A stretch of 51,224 bases of DNA from an uncultured Erysipelotrichaceae bacterium (GTDB taxonomy: Bacteria; Bacillota_I; Bacilli_A; Erysipelotrichales; Coprobacillaceae), in contig CAMTOK010000004.1 of the NCBI GenBank assembly GCA_947074115.1, positions 1 to 51,224 on the forward strand. The letters run 5' to 3'. The position numbers were made by a program, and so were the translations under genes. Each line of letters begins with the position of its first letter. Position 1 is the stretch's first letter. This document shows positions 1 through 8,262 of this stretch, in pieces. Below the pieces are notes generated by a model that had not been told where the DNA came from, made no database searches, and saw only the letters and a program-made list of their open reading frames with translations.

Positions 1-25
1 AGAAGGTATTTACCTTCTTTTTTTA
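1..25 (+). terminator. Intrinsic terminator of an upstream gene
   Basis: A 7-bp inverted repeat (AGAAGGT at 1-7, ACCTTCT at 12-18) with a 4-base loop runs straight into eight T residues. It must end a plus-strand gene that lies left of the window. Confidence 0.8.
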
Positions 26-184
26 TATTTTATGATAAAAAAATCACATATCAAACAATTTTCCTTACTAAAATATAAATTATGAATATATATAATAATA
101 GAGGGGGACTATAAATCGAAAAATATTATAAATAAATCATGACGTTAATAAGTTACATAACCCTTTTAGAAAGGAGGATGCACA

Positions 185-484
185 ATGAATATTTTATTAC
201 TAAGTGAAAGGTATGATATTATTTATTATACTGAGAAATCTATTAGAAGTGCTTTTGAAGAAAAGGGAATAGACGTTAATATTGATGTCAAAACAGTAAC
301 AATTGATGATTTAGAAATAGAAGGTTACGATGTCGTGATCTGTAATTATAGTTATAGAGATCGCTATGAAGATATAAAAAAAGTACTCCATAACCAAATT
401 CCACTGTTTGTTGTTACCTGGGAAGATAGGCAACTCATCGGTATGGATATGGAAAGAGTTCTTCAAGCATTAAATATAACTTAA
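185..484 (+). CDS. Small PTS EIIB-like protein without the active cysteine
   Basis: This 99-residue protein has the alternating strand-helix layout of lactose/cellobiose-family PTS EIIB. It has an N-terminal strand (MNILLLSE), a helix, a second strand (VNIDVKTVT), the hallmark YDVVIC strand near residues 49-54, then IPLFVV and a C-terminal helix with GMDMERVLQAL. In true EIIB proteins the first strand ends in C-x-x-G-[MF]-S-[ST]-S, which carries the phospho-cysteine. Here that loop reads SERYDIIYY, so phosphotransfer by the usual mechanism looks impossible. The start has a strong AAAGGAGG site seven bases upstream. A similar protein follows at 882 and an RpiR regulator lies beyond it. Assignment is by fold pattern, not by a search. 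A regulatory or sugar-phosphate-sensing role would be guesswork. Confidence 0.6.
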   Translation: MNILLLSERYDIIYYTEKSIRSAFEEKGIDVNIDVKTVTIDDLEIEGYDVVICNYSYRDRYEDIKKVLHNQIPLFVVTWEDRQLIGMDMERVLQALNIT

Positions 485-881
485 GAAAGGAATTAAAGAT
501 GTTGATTTACCTAAATAAACAAAAGATGTTGATACGTGATAATGGAATAAAATGAAATTATATTAAAATACATCGACTGAATTATAATTAAATTTTATAA
601 AGAATTGATGAGTATACTAAAATTCAAAAATATAACGAGAGATAAAAGAAATTTATTCGTGTGAAGAAAACAGAAAATAATGAATAATAATCTCCTTAGT
701 GATAACTTACCAAAGTATAGCAAGATAGAAATCATAGAAACACATTAAAATTAAATATCACATCATAAAGGAGAAGAGATAATCTTCTTTTTTTGTCATA
801 TTGGCCAATACATTCATTAAACAAATGAATAAAAATAATAATAGGAGGGTGTCAATACATAACGAAAAAGGGGTGGACAGT
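485..881. other. Mostly non-coding gap between the two EIIB-like genes
   Basis: About 400 bases very rich in A and T. A start at 499 after AAAGGAATTAAAG would give only an 18-residue peptide ending before 560, which I do not call. No recognisable remnant of an EIIA or EIIC gene is visible in any frame. A hairpin followed by T residues lies at 772-794, and an unused AGGAGG at 843-848 precedes the next gene. Confidence 0.5.
772..794 (+). terminator. Weak intrinsic terminator
   Basis: AGAAGA (772-777) pairs with TCTTCT (783-788) over a 5-base loop, and a run of seven T residues follows from 788. It probably ends transcription from the 185 gene, some 290 bases after its stop codon. Confidence 0.5.
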
Positions 882-1208
882 ATGAAGAAAATATTATTAG
901 TCTTAATAGGAGAAGTTGAAGTTAAATTTGAAAATATGTGTTTAGAAATAGCACTGGATATGGCTATTCGTGATTTAAATATTAATGCAAGGTTTGAGAT
1001 CGTATCAGTTGAAGAGGCAAAAGCTATTTGTCAAAATTATGATCTTATTATATTGAGTCCGAACTTTGAAAATCAGAAACAAGTATTTAAAGAACTCACA
1101 CATGATAATATTCCTATTTTGGTTTTATCTAGAAAAGAATTATCACTTGCCTATGGAGATAAAATTCTAGAGAAAATATTAGTATTCCTTAAAAGTGATG
1201 AGAAATAA
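882..1208 (+). CDS. Second small PTS EIIB-like protein without the active cysteine
   Basis: From the ATG at 882 the product is 108 residues: MKKILLVLIGEVE, a long helix, then YDLIILSP and NIPILVLS strands and a final helix with YGDKILEKILVFL. This order matches lactose/cellobiose EIIB, where the second half typically reads YDVILLGP ... IPV.VI ... YG.M.GEKVL. The cysteine loop after strand one is replaced by LIGEVEV, so the phosphorylated residue is absent. An in-frame TTG at 801 would extend the protein by 27 polar residues unlike the family. The ATG at 882 has GGTGG five bases upstream and restores the normal EIIB start, so I chose it. It shares architecture with the 185 gene but is clearly diverged from it. 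No EIIA or EIIC gene is adjacent. Confidence 0.6.
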   Translation: MKKILLVLIGEVEVKFENMCLEIALDMAIRDLNINARFEIVSVEEAKAICQNYDLIILSPNFENQKQVFKELTHDNIPILVLSRKELSLAYGDKILEKILVFLKSDEK

Positions 1209-1290
1209 AAGAATGATGTTCATTCGTAGAGCTATTAATGATAAAACGATCATATTTTATAAAATGCTCTTATAGACTCATCGCTAATAA

Positions 1291-1329
1291 TGAAAAAACA
1301 AAAGGTAAACAGAGAACTGTTTACCTTTT
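1291..1329. terminator. Bidirectional terminator between convergent genes
   Basis: A 13-bp perfect stem (1300-1312 with 1317-1329) carries an AGAA loop. On the minus strand it is followed by a run of T (the A run at 1293-1298), so it clearly ends the RpiR operon. It can also stop the 882 transcript, with TTTT at the end of its right arm. Confidence 0.85.
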
Positions 1330-1334
1330 CATAA

Positions 1335-2186
1335 TTATAATAAGTCTTGATTGATCTTCTTGTAGTTATTTAATTTACTCTCTATATTTTTATCATAGTC
1401 TCTTTTAAAATATAAAGAATACAAAGTATCTAATATAAACAATAATGTTATTCTTGTTGAGAATGAAGAAATCTTATTGTAGTGATCTTCAATAGAAGAC
1501 ATATAGATGTTGTATGTTGAATACTCCTTTAAAGGATTATCAAATATAGATGTAATAAGGATAATTGGTGTATTGTTCTTTTTGAGGATTTTAACGACAT
1601 CATGTAAGATTTTACCACGACCACCATACGATATGATAATAGCAACATTTTGTTCTGTACTATTTGCAGCAGTCAACTTTGTCGTGTACTCTTCTTTAGG
1701 AACATTTACCATAACGTTGATTTCTTGCATCTGAAATTTAAAATTCTCTGCAAAGAAAATATTTGCGGATGTTGTATACATATCAATAACTTTAGCGTTC
1801 AATAACAATTGAGATGCTTTTAATAAAACGTCAGAATCGGATAAGTCAATCGTTTCTTCTAATGTTTCTTGATAAACATCCTTTAAATTAAGCATAACTT
1901 GATAATGTGTATCTGTAGGAAGAATAGGATAATCAATATTTTTGATTGCTGAATCTTCTCCTTCTTTAATGGATGTCGCAACTTCTATCTTCAAATCATT
2001 GATACCACCTAAACCAAGTTTACTCACCAATCTATAAAGTGTAGGTAAAGAGACAAAAGTTTGTTGTGCAATTTCTTTTGGTTTTAATTCGATAAATTCT
2101 CGAGGATGCTGATTGATAAAATCAGCAACGAGTTTCTCATTAACTGTTAAATCACTCAAATCATTTAACTTCTTAAAAATATTCAT
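1335..2186 (-). CDS. RpiR/MurR-family transcriptional regulator (HTH plus SIS domain)
   Basis: A 283-residue regulator of the RpiR family. The first 75 residues form the HTH_6 domain, with the typical VADFINQHPREF, PKEIAQQTFVSLPTLYRLVSKLG and INDLKIE pieces. The SIS domain (about 105-240), which in this family binds a sugar phosphate, shows IDMYTTSAN, the VAIIISYGGRG loop and the TPIILITS strand. The start has AAGGAGG upstream. It sits 16 bases downstream of the HAD gene in the same minus-strand operon, so the two are probably co-expressed. The divergent AEC gene and the two EIIB-like proteins are possible targets, but the sequence does not prove this. The effector is unknown. Confidence 0.88.
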   Translation of the reverse strand: MNIFKKLNDLSDLTVNEKLVADFINQHPREFIELKPKEIAQQTFVSLPTLYRLVSKLGLGGINDLKIEVATSIKEGEDSAIKNIDYPILPTDTHYQVMLNLKDVYQETLEETIDLSDSDVLLKASQLLLNAKVIDMYTTSANIFFAENFKFQMQEINVMVNVPKEEYTTKLTAANSTEQNVAIIISYGGRGKILHDVVKILKKNNTPIILITSIFDNPLKEYSTYNIYMSSIEDHYNKISSFSTRITLLFILDTLYSLYFKRDYDKNIESKLNNYKKINQDLL

Positions 2187-2202
2187 AAATGATCCTCCTT
2201 CA

Positions 2203-2976
2203 TTATTTAATAAGATTATAGTGCTTTAAGGCGTTAGCAATTCCGTCATCATCAACTGAATCAGTTACATAATCAGCAATAGCCTTGAGTTGTTCTCCTG
2301 CATTTCCCATTGCGATAGAGATATGCGCGTATTCTAACATTGGGATATCATTGCCACCATCACCAAACGCCATTGTTTCGTCTTCTTTTATATTATAGTA
2401 TTTTAGGATTTCAATCATCCCATTTTTCTTAGTCCCACCAAGAGGAGACAAATCAAAAAATAAAGGGTGCCATCTTGCAGAAATACAATTTGGTAATTTA
2501 GATAATAATTCAATTTCATCTTGTTCATCTAAAAAACACATGCATTGATAGACCTTTTCATTATGAACATTAGAAAAATCACCTATAGGATCATCATCAT
2601 TCCCTGTAATTGCATGAATTTCATCAACACGTTCATCTCTTTCATTGAAAAATTTCCTATCTTCTAAAGTGAATCCACAAGGAAATGGTTTTGTCATGAG
2701 ATGTGTAGATAGGGTTTTTAAATCCTCACCATCAATCGTGTTTTCATAGATGACACTATGGTCATTAAAACAGTATTGTCCATTGAGTGTTATATAAGCA
2801 TCGAAAGGGAAATTATTCAATACACCTAACCCGTCTTGTCCACGACCAGTTGAGATGAACAATTTAATCCCATTCTCTTTTAATTGTTTTAAGGCTTCAA
2901 ATGTTGATTCAGGAATTTGATGAGTATCAAAACTCAATAATGTTCCATCAACATCAAAGAAAATTGCTTTAATCAT
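2203..2976 (-). CDS. Cof-type HAD-superfamily phosphatase
   Basis: A 257-residue HAD hydrolase of the Cof/YidA class, normally cytosolic phosphatases acting on sugar phosphates or nucleotides. Motif I is FFDVDGTLLS (residues 6-15) with both Asp residues. Motif II is the Ser/Thr of LFISTGRG, motif III the Lys of LGGTKKNG, and motif IV is FGDGGNDIPML. The cap domain lies between motifs II and III. It is the first gene of a two-gene minus-strand operon with the RpiR regulator. A phosphatase next to a sugar-phosphate sensor could adjust the level of the sensor's ligand, which is inference. Substrate cannot be read from sequence. Two further Cof-type proteins occur in this window (22664 and 27870). 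Confidence 0.88.
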   Translation of the reverse strand: MIKAIFFDVDGTLLSFDTHQIPESTFEALKQLKENGIKLFISTGRGQDGLGVLNNFPFDAYITLNGQYCFNDHSVIYENTIDGEDLKTLSTHLMTKPFPCGFTLEDRKFFNERDERVDEIHAITGNDDDPIGDFSNVHNEKVYQCMCFLDEQDEIELLSKLPNCISARWHPLFFDLSPLGGTKKNGMIEILKYYNIKEDETMAFGDGGNDIPMLEYAHISIAMGNAGEQLKAIADYVTDSVDDDGIANALKHYNLIK

Positions 2977-3008
2977 AAGACTACCTCCATATATGTATTA
3001 TACTTTCT

Positions 3009-3077
3009 TTTTCATATAAACAAAATCATTTTCAGAAATTGAATATGAAAACATATATGAAATGTCCATGTTATAAT
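3009..3077. promoter_or_regulatory. Divergent control region with ATATGAAA repeats
   Basis: Between the minus-strand HAD-RpiR operon and the plus-strand transporter lie TTTTCATAT (3009-3017), its inverted copy ATATGAAAA (3043-3051) and a direct copy ATATGAAA (3055-3062). A TATAAT at 3072-3077 serves the transporter and lacks a good -35. The repeats overlap the place a -35 would occupy, which fits control by a local DNA-binding protein such as the RpiR regulator. Confidence 0.45.
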
Positions 3078-3095
3078 GATTCAGGGTGAAAGAAC

Positions 3096-4010
3096 ATGGA
3101 AAATATATTAATTAAATCATTAACATTTATTATAATTATCATTATTGGTTATACATTAAAACAAAAGAAAATATTAAAGAAGGAAGACTCTAATACTATA
3201 GCAACCATTGTCATGAATGTCACACTACCATGTGCGCTCTTAACAAGTGCAAATGGACTTACGATTACAAGTACTATTATTATTTTGATTATACTTGGAT
3301 TACTCTCAAATGTTGTCATGATTATCATTGGTTATATCTCGTCAAAAAAATATGATCGTCTCACAAGAGGTGTATTTATGCTCAATGTCTCTGGATTCAA
3401 TATAGGAAATTTTGCATTGCCATTTGTACAAGCTTTTTATTCTGGATTAGGTGTTATCTATCTTTGTGCCTTTGATATAGGAAATGCACTTATGGGACTT
3501 GGGTTAACTTATACAGCGGCAAGTCAAGTTGCAAGTGGAACAAGTCAAATAAAGATCAAAGAGATTTTAAAGAAATTATTCTCTTCAATTCCTTTTGACA
3601 CTTACATCGTTATATTTATTCTAGGATTATTAAAACTAGAAGTTCCATCTCCTATTATGTCAATAGCCTCAACAATAGGTGCAGGGAATAGCTTTCTAGC
3701 CATGTTAATGATAGGTCTTATGCTTGAAATCAAACTACCAAAGCATGAAAAAAATAAAATAATACAAATTCTTATCTTAAGAACAATTGGGATGATTGTC
3801 TTGTCCCTCGTAACTTATTTTGTATTACCATTACCAATGCTTGCAAAACAAATCCTTGTGATTTCATACTGTGCACCACTTTCTACTGTATCAGCAGTTT
3901 TTGCTAGAAAGTTGGGCTATAGTGGGGATGCTCCTGCTGCAGCAAATTCATTAAGTATCATACTTGCTATTGTCTATATGATTGTTCTCTTATTAATATT
4001 TAATGTATAA
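3096..4010 (+). CDS. AEC-family (auxin efflux carrier-like) membrane transporter
   Basis: A 304-residue polytopic membrane protein. It starts with a hydrophobic segment (LIKSLTFIIIIIIGYTLKQKKIL) and continues with NTIATIVMNVTLPCALLTS, which is typical of AEC proteins: a conserved Asn/Pro bend in the first domain. A central hydrophilic loop lies near 150-165, and a second bundle follows with ISYCAPLSTVSAVFARKLGYSGDAPAAANSLS split by the expected Pro. About ten membrane spans are visible. AEC proteins export or take up organic acids and related anions; bacterial members include malate transporters. The gene stands alone, divergent from the HAD-RpiR operon, and ends in an AT-rich terminator. Substrate is unknown. 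No signal peptide beyond the first span. Confidence 0.82.
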   Translation: MENILIKSLTFIIIIIIGYTLKQKKILKKEDSNTIATIVMNVTLPCALLTSANGLTITSTIIILIILGLLSNVVMIIIGYISSKKYDRLTRGVFMLNVSGFNIGNFALPFVQAFYSGLGVIYLCAFDIGNALMGLGLTYTAASQVASGTSQIKIKEILKKLFSSIPFDTYIVIFILGLLKLEVPSPIMSIASTIGAGNSFLAMLMIGLMLEIKLPKHEKNKIIQILILRTIGMIVLSLVTYFVLPLPMLAKQILVISYCAPLSTVSAVFARKLGYSGDAPAAANSLSIILAIVYMIVLLLIFNV

Positions 4011-4051
4011 TAAGTTAAAAATCAAATAAAAACTTGAGTTCTATTTTTAAG

Positions 4052-4079
4052 AATAAATACATGTGTATTTATTTTTTTT
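4052..4079 (+). terminator. Intrinsic terminator after the AEC gene
   Basis: AATAAATAC (4052-4060) pairs with GTATTTATT (4065-4073) over a 4-base loop, then a T run to 4079. The stem is AT-rich but long and perfect. Confidence 0.7.
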
Positions 4080-4150
4080 CTTTATTAAGATAAGAATGAT
4101 ATTCCTATCTTTTTATAATAAATTATATTAAAATGAAAGAGGTGAATAAT

Positions 4151-6145
4151 ATGGAACTGAAAACTATAAAAATAACAGAAAAAAGACAAAAACAATTAAA
4201 TCAAATTGGTATACATTGCGTTGAGGACCTCTTAATGATCTTGCCACAAAAATATCAAATCATAGAAGAAACGCTTCCAACTATTGATAACCCTAAAATT
4301 ATCGTTGAAGGGACGTTGGTAAGTGATCCAAGAGTGTATTTTAAGGGAAGGTTGTCAAGGATGACATTTTCTTTTGAATGTTCTCTAGGAATATATAATG
4401 TAACGATTTTTAACCGTCACTTTTTAAGACAACATTTACATATAGGGAAAACAGTGTGTTTATTTGGTAAACTTGATTCTCATGGGATTGTTGCAAGTGA
4501 TATAAAAATGAATAATCTAAATGATATTAAAGGAATTACTCCTGTATATCAAACACAGGGAGAATTAACTCAAAAGACAATTGTAGGACTTATACATAAG
4601 GCTTATCAAGCTATAGATGAACTTAATATAATAGATTTACCTGAAGATGTGAAAAGTGAATACGAACTGTGTTCAATGAAAGAAGCATTAAGATGTATTC
4701 ATTTTCCTAAAAACTCACAAGATACAATAATAGGTATGAAAACATTAAAGTATGATGAATTACTTAGATTCCATCTTTCGATGAGAATACTTAAAGACCA
4801 AAAACAAAAAGAATTTGGGATAAAGAAAGAATTCGATCGATTAAAAATACAAGAGTTTATACTCTCGCTTCCATATGAATTAACAGAAGATCAAAGAAAT
4901 AGCTCATTAGATATCATGAATGATTTGGAAAGTGATCAGGCAATGCATCGTTTCTTACAAGGTGATGTAGGAAGTGGGAAGACAATGGTGGCAGCTATTG
5001 GGTTGTATGCGAATACCTTAGCAGGATATCAAGGGGCACTTATGAGCCCAACTGAAATTTTAGCAACACAACATTTTCATACATTAAAAAAACTATTTAA
5101 AGATCAATTAAGAATTGAATTACTCGTTGGTTCATTAACAACAAAAGAGAAAATGGCTATCTATGAAAGATTAGCTCATCATGAGATTGACATTATTGTT
5201 GGAACACATGCTTTGTTTCAAGATAAAGTTATGTATGACAAACTTGGATTGGTTGTCACTGATGAACAGCATCGTTTTGGTGTTAAACAAAGGCAAGCTC
5301 TCAAGGAGAAAGGTCAATTTGTTGATTTTCTTGTGATGAGTGCAACACCAATCCCGAGAACTTTAGCTTTGTCAATGTATGGAGATATGGATGTCTCAAC
5401 TATAATGACAATGCCTAAAGGTAGACAGGTTGTTGAATCCTCATATATAACAGGATCTTCAATGAAACCGTTCTTACCACAACTGGAATCATATCTAGAT
5501 GAAGGGGGACAATGTTTTGTTGTGTGTCCTTTGGTTGAAGAGAGTGAAAACGTGAATGCCAAAAATGCATCATTCATCGCAGGTGCTATGCAACGCTATT
5601 TTAAAGAGCGTCATCGTGTTGGTTTGTTACATGGACAAATGAAAGATGATGAAAAAGATGCTGTTATGAATGAATTTATTGAAAATAATATTCAAATTCT
5701 TGTTTCAACAACTGTCATTGAAGTTGGTGTTGATGTACCAAATGCAAATATGATGATTATTTATAATTCGGAGAGATTTGGGTTGTCACAATTACATCAA
5801 TTGCGCGGCCGCGTTGGAAGGGGTCATCAAAAAGCGTACTGTTATTTCTTAAGTGAAAGTCCAGATGCTAAAGACAAACTGTCTTTTATTGCAAGTTGTC
5901 ATAATGGATTTGATATTTCATTATACGATTTAAAAATGAGAGGACCAGGAGAATTCTTTGGTGCTAAGCAAAGTGGTGTTCCTATATTTCAGATTGCAGA
6001 TCTTTTTGAAGATTACGATATTTTACAAAAAACAAAAGAAGATGCAACACGTTTATATGAAATGTACGAAAATTATCACTATAATGAGAAATATGTTAAC
6101 AATATATGTGATAAATTAAAAGTGAATAATGAATATGTTGATTAA
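4151..6145 (+). CDS. recG: ATP-dependent DNA helicase RecG
   Basis: RecG reverses stalled replication forks and moves branched DNA junctions. The product is 664 residues from the ATG at 4151, close to the usual 680. It has an N-terminal OB-fold wedge domain (about 50-140), then the helicase core. Visible motifs include Walker A GDVGSGKT near residue 271, the SPTEILA motif, DEQH (TDEQHRFG) near 371, SATPIPRT, and the C-terminal RecG signature QLRGRVGRG followed by LKMRGPGEFFGAKQSG. An in-frame ATG at 4133 lies before the Shine-Dalgarno GAGGTG, which is six bases from 4151, so 4151 is the real start. plsX follows after 29 bases, the recG-plsX order being common in Bacillota. Confidence 0.97.
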   Translation: MELKTIKITEKRQKQLNQIGIHCVEDLLMILPQKYQIIEETLPTIDNPKIIVEGTLVSDPRVYFKGRLSRMTFSFECSLGIYNVTIFNRHFLRQHLHIGKTVCLFGKLDSHGIVASDIKMNNLNDIKGITPVYQTQGELTQKTIVGLIHKAYQAIDELNIIDLPEDVKSEYELCSMKEALRCIHFPKNSQDTIIGMKTLKYDELLRFHLSMRILKDQKQKEFGIKKEFDRLKIQEFILSLPYELTEDQRNSSLDIMNDLESDQAMHRFLQGDVGSGKTMVAAIGLYANTLAGYQGALMSPTEILATQHFHTLKKLFKDQLRIELLVGSLTTKEKMAIYERLAHHEIDIIVGTHALFQDKVMYDKLGLVVTDEQHRFGVKQRQALKEKGQFVDFLVMSATPIPRTLALSMYGDMDVSTIMTMPKGRQVVESSYITGSSMKPFLPQLESYLDEGGQCFVVCPLVEESENVNAKNASFIAGAMQRYFKERHRVGLLHGQMKDDEKDAVMNEFIENNIQILVSTTVIEVGVDVPNANMMIIYNSERFGLSQLHQLRGRVGRGHQKAYCYFLSESPDAKDKLSFIASCHNGFDISLYDLKMRGPGEFFGAKQSGVPIFQIADLFEDYDILQKTKEDATRLYEMYENYHYNEKYVNNICDKLKVNNEYVD

Positions 6146-6174
6146 ATGTGCTATACTACAAACGAGGTGAAATT

Positions 6175-7152
6175 ATGATTAAAATAGCTATAGATGCAAT
6201 GAGTGGAGATTTAGGAAGTGAGATTGTTGTCAAAGCAATCCAATCATATATAAATAAACGTAACGATGTGGAATTCTTCGTTACGGGTAAATTAGATGAA
6301 TTAAAGGAATTAACACATGAAAGAATTCATGTGATTGAAGCTAATGATGTCATTGGTATGAATGATGGAATCATGACTGTTCGTCGTAAAAAGGATTCAA
6401 GTATGGTTAAAGCTGTTATGCTTGCAAAAGAAGGTCAAGTTGATGGCGTTGTCTCTTGCGGTTCTACAGGCGCATATTACACTGCAGCAATGCTTTTCTT
6501 AAAGAGAATAGAAAATGTTGAAAAATCATGTTTAATGGCTATATTGCCTACGTATAATAATAAAGGCGTAGCTATGTTAGATGTTGGTGCCAATGCAGAA
6601 AACACACCTGAACAATTAAGAGATTTTGCGATTATGGGAAGTGTGTATGCAAAAATGATAAGAGGTGTTAAAGAACCTAAAGTATCATTATTAAATATTG
6701 GTTCAGAATCTAAAAAAGGTGATGAAGTTCATCAACAAACATATCAATTGTTAAATGATGAAAAGGAAATTAATTTTGTTGGAAATATAGAAGGAAGAGA
6801 TATTTTATTAGGTGAGACTGATGTTATTGTCACGGATGGTTTCAGTGGTAATATAGCATTAAAGACAATCGAAGGAACAGCTGCTTTGGTTATGAGAATG
6901 GTTAAAGAAGCAATGTTCTCATCTTTAAAATCAAAAATTGGCGCATTATTATCTAAAGGGTCATTATCTGGACTTAAAGAAAAATTTGATTATAAATCAG
7001 TTGGTGGTGCTTTAATGGTTGGTTTTGAAAAAGCAGTAGTAAAAGCCCATGGTGGTAGTGATGAAGTGGCGTTCGAGAATGCAATTGATTTAACTTATCA
7101 ATTAGCAAAACAAGATGTTGTCACTCTTATGAAAGAAGGATTGAATAAATAA
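6175..7152 (+). CDS. plsX: Phosphate acyltransferase PlsX
   Basis: PlsX makes acyl-phosphate from acyl-ACP and phosphate for phospholipid synthesis by PlsY, working at the cytosolic face of the membrane. The 325-residue length matches the family. It opens with IKIAIDAMSGDLGS (the family AxDxMGGD-like motif), and shows VSCGSTGAYYTAAML, AMLDVGANAE, LLNIGSESKKGD and VTDGFSGNIALKT, all PlsX hallmarks. The chosen ATG at 6175 has GAGGTG five bases upstream; an upstream in-frame start at 6148 has no such site. The stop overlaps the rnc start by one base. The usual companions fapR, fabD, fabG and acpP are missing here. Confidence 0.95.
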   Translation: MIKIAIDAMSGDLGSEIVVKAIQSYINKRNDVEFFVTGKLDELKELTHERIHVIEANDVIGMNDGIMTVRRKKDSSMVKAVMLAKEGQVDGVVSCGSTGAYYTAAMLFLKRIENVEKSCLMAILPTYNNKGVAMLDVGANAENTPEQLRDFAIMGSVYAKMIRGVKEPKVSLLNIGSESKKGDEVHQQTYQLLNDEKEINFVGNIEGRDILLGETDVIVTDGFSGNIALKTIEGTAALVMRMVKEAMFSSLKSKIGALLSKGSLSGLKEKFDYKSVGGALMVGFEKAVVKAHGGSDEVAFENAIDLTYQLAKQDVVTLMKEGLNK

Positions 7153-7847
7153 TGAAATTATTAGATTATTTGCAACAATCAAATATTCCTTATACTGATC
7201 TTGCATTATATAAAGAAGCATTTACACATGCATCTTATGCAAATGAAGCTCATCATAAAGGGAAAGATTATGAAAGATTAGAATTTATGGGCGATGCTGT
7301 TTTACAGTTATACGTCTCTGAATATATTTTTAAAGCATTTCCTAATGTTCCTGAAGGAACATTAACAACACTCCGTAGTAAACTTGTCAGAGAAGAATCA
7401 CTTGCTCGATTTGCAAGAGAACTTCATCTTGGTGATTTAATGTTTTTAGGTGTTGGTGAAGATAAAAATGGTGGTAGAGAACGCGATAGCGTCCTTGCGA
7501 ATATTTACGAATCTTTTATTGGTGCTTTGTATCTTGATTGTGGTAAAGAAGAAGTGATTAAGATATTACAAAAAACAATCTTCTTACACATAAATGATTT
7601 AGATCATTATGATGATATTACAGATTATAAAACACGCTTACAAGAATTGATTCAAGCTGATCAAAGACGTACAGTCACATATACTGTTTTAGAAACGACA
7701 GGACCATCAAATGCACCAATCTTCAGTGTTGCGGTTATGATGGATGATATGAAGTTAGGTATAGGTAAAGGATCAAGTAAGAAAAAGGCAGAACAACAAG
7801 CTGCAAAAGATGCTCTTGATAAACTTGCAACAAACGAAGGGAAATAA
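7152..7847 (+). CDS. rnc: Ribonuclease III
   Basis: RNase III cuts double-stranded RNA, including rRNA precursors. The 231-residue protein shows the catalytic signature ERLEFMGDAVLQL (about residues 42-54), with the second metal-binding Glu in ANIYESFIGALYLD (about 114-127). The C-terminal double-stranded RNA-binding domain spans about 155-228, with DYKTRLQELIQ, GIGKGSSKKKAEQQAAKDAL. Its start codon overlaps the plsX stop (TAATG), so translation is probably coupled. Downstream, smc and ftsY, which often follow rnc in this phylum, are absent; a terminator overlaps the stop codon instead. Confidence 0.97.
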   Translation: MKLLDYLQQSNIPYTDLALYKEAFTHASYANEAHHKGKDYERLEFMGDAVLQLYVSEYIFKAFPNVPEGTLTTLRSKLVREESLARFARELHLGDLMFLGVGEDKNGGRERDSVLANIYESFIGALYLDCGKEEVIKILQKTIFLHINDLDHYDDITDYKTRLQELIQADQRRTVTYTVLETTGPSNAPIFSVAVMMDDMKLGIGKGSSKKKAEQQAAKDALDKLATNEGK

Positions 7848-7863
7848 ACCTTCGTTTTTTTTC
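7832..7863 (+). terminator. Terminator of the recG-plsX-rnc operon
   Basis: AAACGAAGG (7832-7840) pairs with CCTTCGTTT (7849-7857) and a long T run follows. The rnc stop codon lies in the loop. Confidence 0.85.
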
Positions 7864-7906
7864 ACACTTTTGGTTATTTGTCATATGTTATTTTAGGAGG
7901 GATACA

Positions 7907-8209
7907 ATGGATTCATTTATGATGCCTAATTACGGTATGACATATCCGATAATCGGAGATATTTTGTTATATCGTGTTAAACCAGGTGAAAATATCTATA
8001 ACATCGCTAAAGAATTTAATACGCAAGTTGCTTGGATTAAATGCTTGAATAACTTAAATGCATTGATGGTTATTTATCCACATCAACAATTGTTGATACC
8101 AGTTGTGTACACACAACCAAAACCAACTCAACCAGAACCTATTCAACCACAACCACCAACACCAATTCAACCACGTTCAACAAGCGATGGATACGATTTA
8201 TATTTTTAA
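7907..8209 (+). CDS. Small LysM-domain protein with Pro/Gln-rich tail
   Basis: A 100-residue protein with a LysM domain at about 21-66: LLYRVKPGENIYNIAKEFNTQ, then WIKCLNNLNAL and IYPHQQLLIPV. LysM binds N-acetylglucosamine polymers such as peptidoglycan or spore cortex. The tail (67-93) is a Pro/Gln/Thr-rich linker with repeats of the type PxPTQPEP, ending in DGYDLYF. There is no signal peptide or membrane segment, so export by the general pathway is not apparent. In spore formers such proteins can act at the spore surface from the mother cell; whether this organism sporulates is not shown here. AGGAGG lies about eight bases before the start. It stands between terminators and looks monocistronic. 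Confidence 0.75.
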   Translation: MDSFMMPNYGMTYPIIGDILLYRVKPGENIYNIAKEFNTQVAWIKCLNNLNALMVIYPHQQLLIPVVYTQPKPTQPEPIQPQPPTPIQPRSTSDGYDLYF

Positions 8210-8262
8210 TTAGAAGTATAAAATTTGGAAAAAGTGAAACAATAGTATAAGGAGGATTTCAT

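Noticed and set aside
499-555. Short frame after AAAGGAATTAAAG between the two EIIB-like genes
   Set aside because: Only 18 codons with a weak ribosome-binding site; no further support.
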